From contig PWII01000038.1 in NCBI GenBank assembly GCA_003561025.1, positions 1 through 12,065 of the forward strand: DNA of 12,065 nucleotides. The letters run 5' to 3'. Positions 7,504 to 12,065 of this stretch are shown here, one piece after another (within the stretch, counting starts at the first letter, position 1; every line of letters starts with the position of its first letter). This stretch comes from Candidatus Nealsoniibacteriota bacterium (GTDB taxonomy: Bacteria > Patescibacteriota > Minisyncoccia > Minisyncoccales > PWPS01). The notes under the pieces were generated by a model. It worked only from the letters and a program-made list of their open reading frames with translations, ran no database searches and was not told the origin of the DNA. The position numbers and the translations under genes were made by a program.

Positions 7504-7535
7504 TCCCCTTATTTATCCCCACTTTTCCCCACTTT
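7504..7535 (-). promoter_or_regulatory. MraZ operator repeats (two perfect 10-bp units plus one diverged)
   Basis: On the minus strand AAAGTGGGGA occurs twice back to back (7526-7535 and 7516-7525). A diverged third unit, AATAAGGGGA (7504-7513), follows after a 2-base shift. The spacing of 10 bp is one helical turn. Known MraZ sites are short direct repeats of TGGG-type or AAAGTG-type sequence about 10 bp apart before mraZ, which these match. They lie between the predicted transcription start (about 7545) and the mraZ ATG (7477), a place suited to repression by roadblock or to leader occupancy. Confidence 0.75.
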
Positions 7536-7551
7536 TTATATAAGTACCTCC

Positions 7552-7580
7552 ATTTTATTCCACAATCAATAACTTGTCAA
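7552..7580 (-). promoter_or_regulatory. Predicted sigma70 promoter of the mraZ-rsmH-ftsL-ftsI operon
   Basis: A perfect -35 box TTGACA (7575-7580, minus strand) and a near-perfect -10 box TAAAAT (7552-7557) are separated by exactly 17 bases. The predicted start is near 7545, giving a 5' leader of about 68 bases that contains the MraZ repeats. No other promoter this strong is seen inside the cluster, so it probably drives all five genes and perhaps the tRNA. Confidence 0.8.
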
Positions 7581-7600
7581 CCCCTTTCATCCCACAACAA

Positions 7601-7624
7601 AAAAAGGGCTTCTTTGCCCTTTTT
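7601..7624 (-). terminator. Intrinsic terminator after the Clp-like gene
   Basis: A perfect hairpin has arms AAAAAGGGC (7601-7609) and GCCCTTTTT (7616-7624) with the 6-base loop TTCTTT. On the minus strand it is followed by a run of seven T. It lies 39 bases after the Clp-like stop and just before the mraZ promoter, so it insulates the division operon from the Clp unit. Confidence 0.85.
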
Positions 7625-7662
7625 TTTATTTTAAATTAAGGAGATGAGCTCTTGCTTTTTTT

Positions 7663-10191
7663 CTATCTCTTTATTAAGGAAAAATCTCGATGATCAATAC
7701 TAAAAGTATCTCCTTTATTAAGTTCTCCTTTTAATATTGCTGAAGAGAGAACGTCACCAATGTTATTCTGTATCGCTCTTTGCATTTCACGTGCCCCAAA
7801 TGTCGGATCATAACTTATTTCAACTATCTTCTCCTTTAGCTCTTCTGTTACGACAAGCTTTATCTCCCGCTCTTCCAACCCTTTCACCATCTTATCAAGC
7901 TGAAGACCGACTATATCAACAAGATTCTCCTTTGTTAATGGTTCAAACAAGATAACATCGTCAAATCTATTAACAAACTCCGGCCGGAAAATTCCTTGTT
8001 GAAATATTCTCTTTAAAATTTTATTTTTAACTTCTCCCCAATCCGTTCCTTTTTCAGCAGACTCGAGAATAATCTGATATCCGGCATTACTTGTAGCAAT
8101 AACCATACAGTTTTCAAAATTAACCTTTCTTCCCAGCCCATCAGTCAAGTGCCCTTCATCCAATATTTGTAAAAATAGATTTAATATATCCTTGTGGGCT
8201 TTTTCCAGCTCATCAAGGAGAATTAGAGAAAAAGGATCTTCTCTCACTTTAGAAGTAAGCACCCCTTCTTGATCTGACGAACCGATAAGTCGATGAATAT
8301 CAGAGATACTTTGAAATTCAGACATATCGATACGAATTGTCTTCTTTTCGTTTCCAAAATAGACAGCGGCAATGGCTTTACTCATCTCTGTCTTTCCTAC
8401 TCCTGTAGGGCCCAAAAAGAGAAAACTCCCTATTAGCCCCTTTCTCGTATCTATATCAGCTCTAGATCTTCGCAGAGCATAAGAGACGGCCTTTACAGCG
8501 GTCTCCTGATTTACCATTCTTTCATGCAAGAGACTCTCTAGATTTAATAAAACATTTTTCTCTTGCTCATCAACTTCTCCTACCGGCACTTCTGTTCTTT
8601 CGGAAACAATCTTATCTACATGTTCCGGCAAGAGTAAATCTTCTCTGTGTTGATTGATATGAACAACCGCTTCCTCCAAGAGGTCTATCGCCTTTTCAGG
8701 AAAAGGTGCGTTTTGCATATAACGCTCGGCAAGAGATATCGCTCTTTTTATCGCTGTAAAAGATATCAATTTCTTATATTTGTTTTCCAAGGAGAGAGCC
8801 GTTCTTTCAAGCAGGATAAGCGTATCTTCTTTCGTCGCCTCCTTTACTTCTATTTTTTCAAGCAGAGATGACGCTGTTGGATTTTTTTCTATATTTTGCC
8901 GATAGCCGATATAGCTCGTAATTCCGATAACCCTAAATTGGGGTAAGTTTAGATAAGAATTCAATACTCCCGTTATATCGACAACTCCCGGCCTTTGCTC
9001 AACCCCTATATAGCTATGAAAATTATTGATAATAAGTATTATATTCCCCGCAACTGTCGCTTCATGAAATAACTTATCAAGAAATTGCTCTGTCTCTTCT
9101 ATTCCATCGGCTTGTGCAAGAAGAGAGGGTATATCTACTTCAATAAAGCGATGATGATTTATCTCCGGCAAGCCCTCACCCAAGAAACTTTTTCTGGCAA
9201 TTTTTCTAACAATACTCTTCCTTCCCGCACCTGGTTCACCGACTAAAATTACGCTATTTATCTCATTCCTTGAAAGTGCTCTTTCCAGTGAATCTGCTTC
9301 CTTCTCGTGTCCTACTGTTTCCGGAAACCCCTCATGCTTAATTTTACTTGTCCAGTCAATAGAAAACTTATCCAAAAAGGGAGTATGTCCGGAAGCCCAC
9401 TCTATTCCGATTCTTCCCTTTTTAATTAAGTTCTTATATAAAAGAGGGTCTTCTTTTTCCAGCAATCTATCCCTCCAGGAAACAAGATCAACTATATCTT
9501 CTTTTCGAACTCCCGTTCTATAAAAAGTCTCCTTTAGGTAGCGATTATGCTCGCTAAGAGCTATAAAGAGATCTCCCCTAGTAATTCTTTCACTCCCTCT
9601 CTTTGCCGCAACAAGAAGCGAGTCATTAATGGTCTTTTTAAGACATTCCGAGTATCCTTCTTCTTTCATGTCACCCCTCTCTTCAAATATTGTTTTTAGC
9701 TCATTTATAGCCTGTTTTCTGTCAAGCAGAGCACGGTAAAATATAAAATCTATATCTTTGTCCTGCAAAAGAAAGTAAAGCAAAAGATACGAATCCGCCC
9801 CTCCTTTATTTAAAACTTTTTCTATAATCTTCGCCAAATCAAAGGCGAGATAATCGGCAATATTTATCTTATCAATATTTTCTGCCGCATCAGTAATTTC
9901 CATTAGGAGCTTTGGTTTTTTGAGAAAATTATTAAAAAATAAATCTATCTGAAAAAAGAGCAAGAATAGAGAAAAGGATGCAAAAAAGAGACTGGCAAAA
10001 AAAGAAAAACTGCCTATAGTATAGTCTATTCCAAAATATACAGCATAAGTATTAAAGATAAGAATTATAAACGAAACCAGAAAAAGGGCTATAAAAATTC
10101 TCTTAAAAAGAGTTGCTTTTCTAAAAAAAATTATCTTATCACAAAAGACCGCTTTATATATCTCTGCGCTTTTAAGGTTTAGATTAGCCAT
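7663..10191 (-). CDS. Membrane-anchored Clp/HSP100-like AAA+ protein with degenerate D1
   Basis: This 842-residue protein has two transmembrane segments (about 31-54 and 59-87), a Clp-N-like helical region (about 100-240) and two AAA+ modules. D1 is eroded. Walker A is GEPGAGRKS (318-326), with Arg324 and Lys325 in place of Lys-Thr. Walker B is ILIINN (385-390), with NN for DE. The arginine-finger stretch 'ERRF' reads SSLLEKI (441-447). D2 keeps GPTGVGKT (594-601), LILLDE (656-661), sensor-1 TSN (700-702), the FRPEFVNRF finger (Arg742) and sensor-2 GAR (799-801). The D2 pore loop 'PPGYVGY' is deleted (RLIGSSDQEGVLT, 634-646), the D1 'KYRGEFE' loop is lost, and neither a ClpC-type middle domain nor a ClpP-binding '(V/I)GF' loop is seen. 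It is therefore unlikely to be a classical unfoldase for ClpP. The start overlaps the preceding gene by 13 bases. Confidence 0.88.
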   Translation of the reverse strand: MANLNLKSAEIYKAVFCDKIIFFRKATLFKRIFIALFLVSFIILIFNTYAVYFGIDYTIGSFSFFASLFFASFSLFLLFFQIDLFFNNFLKKPKLLMEITDAAENIDKINIADYLAFDLAKIIEKVLNKGGADSYLLLYFLLQDKDIDFIFYRALLDRKQAINELKTIFEERGDMKEEGYSECLKKTINDSLLVAAKRGSERITRGDLFIALSEHNRYLKETFYRTGVRKEDIVDLVSWRDRLLEKEDPLLYKNLIKKGRIGIEWASGHTPFLDKFSIDWTSKIKHEGFPETVGHEKEADSLERALSRNEINSVILVGEPGAGRKSIVRKIARKSFLGEGLPEINHHRFIEVDIPSLLAQADGIEETEQFLDKLFHEATVAGNIILIINNFHSYIGVEQRPGVVDITGVLNSYLNLPQFRVIGITSYIGYRQNIEKNPTASSLLEKIEVKEATKEDTLILLERTALSLENKYKKLISFTAIKRAISLAERYMQNAPFPEKAIDLLEEAVVHINQHREDLLLPEHVDKIVSERTEVPVGEVDEQEKNVLLNLESLLHERMVNQETAVKAVSYALRRSRADIDTRKGLIGSFLFLGPTGVGKTEMSKAIAAVYFGNEKKTIRIDMSEFQSISDIHRLIGSSDQEGVLTSKVREDPFSLILLDELEKAHKDILNLFLQILDEGHLTDGLGRKVNFENCMVIATSNAGYQIILESAEKGTDWGEVKNKILKRIFQQGIFRPEFVNRFDDVILFEPLTKENLVDIVGLQLDKMVKGLEEREIKLVVTEELKEKIVEISYDPTFGAREMQRAIQNNIGDVLSSAILKGELNKGDTFSIDHRDFSLIKR

Positions 10192-10577
10192 CGTAAAGAA
10201 AATAATAAACTTAGAATAGTTAGTAGCGGTACTATTATCCAGAAAAAAACGACTAACAATCCTAGAAGAGATACTACTACTTGTGAAATAATTCCTATAA
10301 AAATTACTATCGACCTTACGAGAGCACCCATGAAACGAGAAAAGGCATTAAATGTGAGAGCTTCAAAAAAACGAGCTGCGTCAAAGCCCTTTTGATATGA
10401 AAAACTATATTTTCTCCATGGAGTAAAAAAAGTTTTTAGCAGGAAAGGAATAGAAAAATAATCATAATTAAACCTGCAGACATCACCCCATCTTTTATAG
10501 GTATAAGGAAGTGCAACTCCGTAGTGCCACAAAACCCAAGCAGAAATTATATTATTTTTTTTGGTCACTTTCCACAT
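10179..10577 (-). CDS. Small conserved membrane protein paired with the Clp-like ATPase
   Basis: This protein has 132 residues from the ATG at 10577, or 135 from the ATG at 10586. The first half is aromatic and basic (WHYGVALPYTYKRW, about 20-33) with a hydrophobic FSIPFLLKTFFTPWRKYSFS patch (44-63). An amphipathic stretch GFDAARFFEALTFNAFSRF (67-85) follows, then a very hydrophobic C-terminus (93-131), probably two membrane helices. Residues are numbered from the longer start. I do not know a named family. From memory, the 'LLKT.F.PWR.Y......GFD' pattern recurs in Patescibacteria membrane proteins, but I cannot verify this. Its stop overlaps the Clp-like start by 13 bases, so the two are translated together and may act together at the membrane (inference). 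I prefer the ATG at 10577 because it lies 7 bases after a TATAAT box that overlaps the earlier ATG. Confidence 0.8.
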   Translation of the reverse strand: MWKVTKKNNIISAWVLWHYGVALPYTYKRWGDVCRFNYDYFSIPFLLKTFFTPWRKYSFSYQKGFDAARFFEALTFNAFSRFMGALVRSIVIFIGIISQVVVSLLGLLVVFFWIIVPLLTILSLLFSLRWLI

Positions 10578-10584
10578 CCTTTTC

Positions 10585-10612
10585 ATTATAACAATATCAA
10601 AAAAAAAGACAA
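10585..10612 (-). promoter_or_regulatory. Predicted promoter of the membrane protein/Clp-like unit (leaderless type)
   Basis: On the minus strand a consensus -10 box TATAAT (10585-10590) has a partial -35 box TTGTCT (10607-10612) 16 bases upstream, in a T-rich stretch. Exactly 7 bases (GAAAAGG) separate the -10 box from the ATG at 10577, so transcription should start at or next to that codon. The alternative ATG at 10586 overlaps the -10 box itself and would not be on this transcript. Confidence 0.55.
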
Positions 10613-10662
10613 AAAAATATTAATAAAATATTAGTAAATCCTGCACTAAACCCAATTCCCCA

Positions 10663-10683
10663 CGTACACCCCCGGGGTGTACG
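10663..10683. repeat. GC-rich 21-bp perfect palindrome
   Basis: The arms CGTACACCCC and GGGGTGTACG are perfect inverted copies around a single C. Allowing a one-base bulge, four more C/G pairs extend the stem (10658-10661 with 10686-10689). It stands out in an AT-rich intergenic region. It has no adjacent T-run on either strand, so it does not look like a standard intrinsic terminator. It lies about 25 bases from the dispersed repeat at 10709 and may be part of the same mobile or repetitive unit. Confidence 0.7.
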
Positions 10684-10708
10684 AAGGGGGGTTGTCATCA
10701 AAAACCCA

Positions 10709-10784
10709 GTCATTCCGAGCCTGTCGAGGAATCCCTTTCTCTTTTGATAGAGATTCTTCAGTCGCTTCACTCCTTCAGAATGAC
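10709..10784. repeat. Dispersed hairpin-forming repeat (GTCATTC...GAATGAC unit)
   Basis: This 76-bp imperfect inverted repeat starts with GTCATTCCGAG (10709-10719) and ends with TTCAGAATGAC (10774-10784). The body contains GAGGAATCCC and AGATTCTTCA, the usual variations of the widespread bacterial intergenic 'GTCATTCTGAGCGAAG...GAATCT' repeat. The same core recurs at 10844 and three times after 12008. A minus-strand reading frame through it (10597-10818) is typical of spurious repeat-derived proteins. It encodes no transposase and has no visible target-site duplication. Confidence 0.75.
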
Positions 10785-10842
10785 ACAAAAAGAGGAGAGG
10801 AGAGCGAATCTTCTCCACATCATCCTAGACTATCTCTCGCCT

Positions 10843-10870
10843 CGTCATTCTGAGCGAAGCGAAGAATCTT
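10843..10870. repeat. Second copy of the dispersed GTCATTCTGAG repeat (half unit)
   Basis: CGTCATTCTGAGCG at 10843-10856 followed by AAGCGAAGAATCTT (10857-10870) is the common form of the repeat. It lies about 60 bases from the end of the unit at 10709-10784 and in the orientation of that unit's left arm. The 169 bases that follow (10871-11039) are extremely AT-rich and contain nothing I can name. Confidence 0.72.
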
Positions 10871-11039
10871 AGGTAAAAAAAGAAGAGAGTGCTTCAAAAT
10901 GAAAAAAATGCATGAAAATGCTTTTAGTTCAAACCCTAGAATAAAAATAAATCCTTTTTTCATAAAAAATAATTATCTCTCTTTTTTTTATAAAAAACAG
11001 CTTCTTTTTAGATTATTTTATGTTATACATTTTTACCTA

Positions 11040-11067
11040 TTGACAATCGTCTTGTTAAAATTATAAT
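11040..11067 (+). promoter_or_regulatory. Consensus sigma70 promoter of the acidic-protein gene
   Basis: A perfect -35 box TTGACA (11040-11045) and a perfect -10 box TATAAT (11062-11067) are separated by 16 bases. Both hexamers are exact, the best promoter in the window, so the acidic protein may be highly expressed. The predicted start is near 11074, giving a leader of about 70 bases. Confidence 0.82.
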
Positions 11068-11088
11068 GTTGCTAGTAAAAAGGTCGGG

Positions 11089-11110
11089 TGCATCCTTTAG
11101 CTTGGATGCG
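11089..11110 (+). promoter_or_regulatory. Leader hairpin before the acidic-protein gene
   Basis: In the predicted 5' leader, GCATCC (11090-11095) pairs with GGATGC (11104-11109), extended by a T-G pair, around the loop TTTAGCTT. The purine-rich ATGAGGTAA follows directly. AGG there is about 28 bases from the ATG at 11145, too far to be an ordinary ribosome binding site for it. The local base composition is richer in G+C than its surroundings, which suggests a conserved leader element. No known riboswitch is recognised. Confidence 0.45.
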
Positions 11111-11144
11111 ATGAGGTAAAATAAAAGTTTTTAACAATAAAAAT

Positions 11145-11366
11145 ATGTTCCTCTCAGACCAAAACGAAATCAATAAAAAAATTTTTGGAATGATGGATGA
11201 CGAAGAAGAAGATGACTTAGATTTACCTGACGATGATGAATTAGGATTAGACGACGATTTAGACGAAGATTTAGACTTAGACGAAGATCTAGACTGGGAT
11301 GATGACGAAGATGAAGACTCAGAAGAAGAAGAAGATGACGACGACTCAGAAGAAGATGACTGGTAA
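11145..11366 (+). CDS. Highly acidic small protein (60% Asp+Glu)
   Basis: This 73-residue protein has 29 Asp and 15 Glu. The first 17 residues (MFLSDQNEINKKIFGMM) are of mixed composition and could form a short amphipathic helix. From residue 18 on it is nearly all acidic with spaced Leu/Trp, in repeats such as LDED (for example DLDEDLDLDEDLDWDDDED, 38-56), ending DDW. It is probably disordered. It has no predicted membrane segment or signal peptide. It is not a recognised family. Possible roles, all inference, are a nucleic-acid mimic or chaperone for basic proteins, something like the acidic tail of RNA polymerase delta, or divalent-cation buffering. It is the only plus-strand gene here, with a perfect promoter, a hairpin leader and its own terminator, which argues that it is real and well expressed. 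No Shine-Dalgarno at normal distance; an in-frame TGA at 11112 limits upstream extension. Confidence 0.75.
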   Translation: MFLSDQNEINKKIFGMMDDEEEDDLDLPDDDELGLDDDLDEDLDLDEDLDWDDDEDEDSEEEEDDDDSEEDDW

Positions 11367-11380
11367 TTTCAAAAAAAATT

Positions 11381-11412
11381 AAAAACCCTGCATGGTAAAA
11401 TGCAGGGTTTTT
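11381..11412. terminator. Bidirectional intrinsic terminator between acidic protein and hsp20
   Basis: A perfect 13-bp stem has AAAAACCCTGCAT (11381-11393) pairing with ATGCAGGGTTTTT (11400-11412) around the loop GGTAAA. A T-run follows on the plus strand, and AATTTTTTTT follows on the minus strand, so it can end both convergent genes, 14 bases after each stop. Confidence 0.9.
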
Positions 11413-11426
11413 TTATCCAGGAAAAA

Positions 11427-11849
11427 TTATTTGGTTTTTACTTTTATCTCTTTTCTCTCTTTTTTCTCATCCTTTGCCTTAGGCAAGGTTATCTTTAATA
11501 CACCCTTCTCATAGGTAGCGTCCGCCTTCCCTTCATCAACCTTTGCAGGTAACCGTGTCGCTTTTTGGAAAGAACCCCTCCTAATCTCTTTTCTCCAGTA
11601 ACTCTTCTCTTTATCTTCCTTTTCTTCACTCATCTCTCCTGTAATCAAAAGTATATCGTTTTCAACAGAAACCTTGATATCATCAGGATTTACATTAGGC
11701 AGACTAATCTCCGCAATAACCTCTTTCTTAGTCTCATATACATCCATTTCCGGATCAGAAGACTTTCTTGAAAAAACCGGAAAAAACCAATCATCATCCT
11801 GGAAAAAATCATCTAAGTCTCTAAATGGTCTTCTTGGTACAATATCCAT
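11427..11849 (-). CDS. Small heat-shock protein, Hsp20/alpha-crystallin family
   Basis: This ATP-independent holdase binds unfolding proteins and forms oligomers. From the ATG at 11849 it has 140 residues, with the usual start MDIVPRRPFRDLDDFFQD. The alpha-crystallin domain follows (about 35-125), including EISLPNVNPDDIKVSVEND, LLITGE, the RRGSFQKATRLPAKVD strand region and the signature YEKGVLKITLPK. The C-terminus holds EIKVK, which fits the I-x-I/V motif that links subunits. A longer reading from GTG at 11888 (153 residues) would start inside the CIRCE operator, so I reject it. The gene is single, convergent with the acidic-protein gene, and shares a bidirectional terminator with it. The CIRCE site and promoter upstream indicate heat induction through HrcA. 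Confidence 0.94.
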   Translation of the reverse strand: MDIVPRRPFRDLDDFFQDDDWFFPVFSRKSSDPEMDVYETKKEVIAEISLPNVNPDDIKVSVENDILLITGEMSEEKEDKEKSYWRKEIRRGSFQKATRLPAKVDEGKADATYEKGVLKITLPKAKDEKKERKEIKVKTK

Positions 11850-11881
11850 AGATTTTAATTTTTTGATTTTTATCCGACCTT

Positions 11882-11908
11882 TTAGCACTCTCCTCTTTGG
11901 AGTGCTAG
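11882..11908 (-). promoter_or_regulatory. CIRCE operator (HrcA binding site) of hsp20
   Basis: The inverted repeat TTAGCACTC (11882-11890), 9-base spacer, GAGTGCTAG (11900-11908) matches the CIRCE consensus TTAGCACTC-N9-GAGTGCTAA at all but one base. It covers the predicted transcription start (about 11906) and the early leader, the usual place for HrcA repression. It implies that hrcA is present elsewhere in the genome. Confidence 0.92.
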
Positions 11909-11912
11909 TTTA

Positions 11913-11940
11913 ATTTTATCGTTTTAAAAATACTTGTCAA
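11913..11940 (-). promoter_or_regulatory. Predicted sigma70 promoter of hsp20
   Basis: A perfect -35 box TTGACA (11935-11940, minus strand) and a TAAAAT -10 box (11913-11918) are 16 bases apart, directly upstream of the CIRCE operator. The -10 box is the same hexamer as in the mraZ promoter. Confidence 0.8.
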
Positions 11941-12007
11941 GTCCTTTTTTTATTCTTTCACAATATTGGTCTTTATTAAAAAAACGAAGAACTCTCTTTA
12001 TCTTCTT

Positions 12008-12065
12008 GTCATTCTGAGATGCTTTCTTTGTCATTCTGAGGCATTTCTCTTACCGTCATTCTGAG
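12008..12065. repeat. Three closely spaced copies of GTCATTCTGAG, cut by the window edge
   Basis: The 11-base core GTCATTCTGAG occurs exactly at 12008-12018, 12030-12040 and 12055-12065, 22 and 25 bases apart, with short spacers ATGCTTTCTTT and GCATTTCTCTTACC. It is the same core as the dispersed repeat at 10844. All copies are in the same orientation. The array may continue beyond the window. No Cas genes are present and the spacers are too short for CRISPR. Confidence 0.8.

Noticed and set aside
7478..7522. N-terminal extension of MraZ from a GTG at 7522
   Set aside because: The GTG lies within the operator repeats, and the family starts at the MFIGEY position (ATG at 7477).
7481..7535. 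DnaA-box-like sequences (TTTTCCACA, TTATCCCCA) suggesting a replication origin
   Set aside because: Each deviates from the TTATCCACA consensus, there is no dnaA or dnaN nearby, and the repeats are better explained as MraZ operators.
10597..10818. A 73-residue minus-strand reading frame in the repeat region
   Set aside because: It runs through the palindrome and the dispersed hairpin repeat; its peptide is the kind produced by translating such repeats. No promoter or start signal supports it.
10899..11066. A 55-codon plus-strand reading frame starting ATGAAAAAAATGCATG
   Set aside because: Its composition is what AT-rich DNA gives by chance, and it runs through both boxes of the strong promoter at 11040-11067, so it is unlikely to be a gene.
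11850..11888. N-terminal extension of Hsp20 from a GTG at 11888
   Set aside because: The GTG lies in the CIRCE operator just downstream of the predicted transcription start, and Hsp20 proteins normally begin near the D-x-F-R-D-L motif.
11427..11913. Plus-strand reading frames opposite hsp20 (11565-11771 and 11674-11913)
   Set aside because: They are antisense shadows of the well-supported Hsp20 coding region and cross its CIRCE operator.
12008..12065. A possible CRISPR array
   Set aside because: The repeat is 11 bases and spacers are 11-14 bases, far shorter than in CRISPR, and no cas genes are present.

Overview
The window is AT-rich, tightly packed bacterial DNA. Almost every gene lies on the minus strand, and many are separated by 1-20 bases or overlap slightly. 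The gene content and style suggest a member of the Candidate Phyla Radiation (Patescibacteria), probably of the Parcubacteria type. The clues are a membrane-anchored, strongly divergent Clp/HSP100 ATPase next to a small conserved membrane protein, very short intergenic gaps with few Shine-Dalgarno motifs, a cut-down dcw (division and cell wall) cluster, and dispersed GTCATTCTGAG-type repeats. TGA ends the exchanger gene as a normal stop, which argues against the Gracilibacteria/SR1 code. The lineage is inferred from style; no database comparison was possible.

Positions 1-3410 (minus strand) hold ribosomal protein L21 (rplU), an RmuC-family protein, a CaCA-type cation exchanger and an aromatic/neutral amino-acid permease. 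The permease and exchanger form one transcription unit. rmuC has its own promoter, whose predicted start coincides with its ATG. A tRNA-Glu(CUC) at 3476-3548 separates this block from the next.

Positions 3585-7580 (minus strand) are a short dcw cluster in the order mraZ - rsmH - ftsL-like - ftsI (class B PBP) - Mur-ligase-like gene. It is driven by a near-consensus sigma70 promoter. Between promoter and mraZ start lie two perfect 10-bp direct repeats plus one diverged copy, which look like MraZ operators. The last gene is striking: it is just the middle domain of a Mur ligase with the ATP-binding loop destroyed. No mraY, murD, ftsW or murG follows it here.

Positions 7601-10612 (minus strand) are a two-gene unit made of a small membrane protein and an 842-residue Clp-like AAA+ protein with two N-terminal membrane segments. 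Its first ATPase module looks dead. Its second has intact ATPase motifs but lacks the usual substrate-gripping pore loop and any ClpP-binding loop. A terminator separates it from the mraZ promoter.

Positions 10587-11144 are a gene-free stretch holding a GC-rich 21-bp palindrome, two dispersed-repeat units and a consensus promoter with a hairpin leader. The leader feeds the only plus-strand gene, a 73-residue protein that is 60% Asp+Glu. A shared bidirectional terminator separates it from a convergent small heat-shock protein gene (Hsp20), which carries a CIRCE operator and so is probably controlled by HrcA. The window ends in three closely spaced copies of the dispersed-repeat core.
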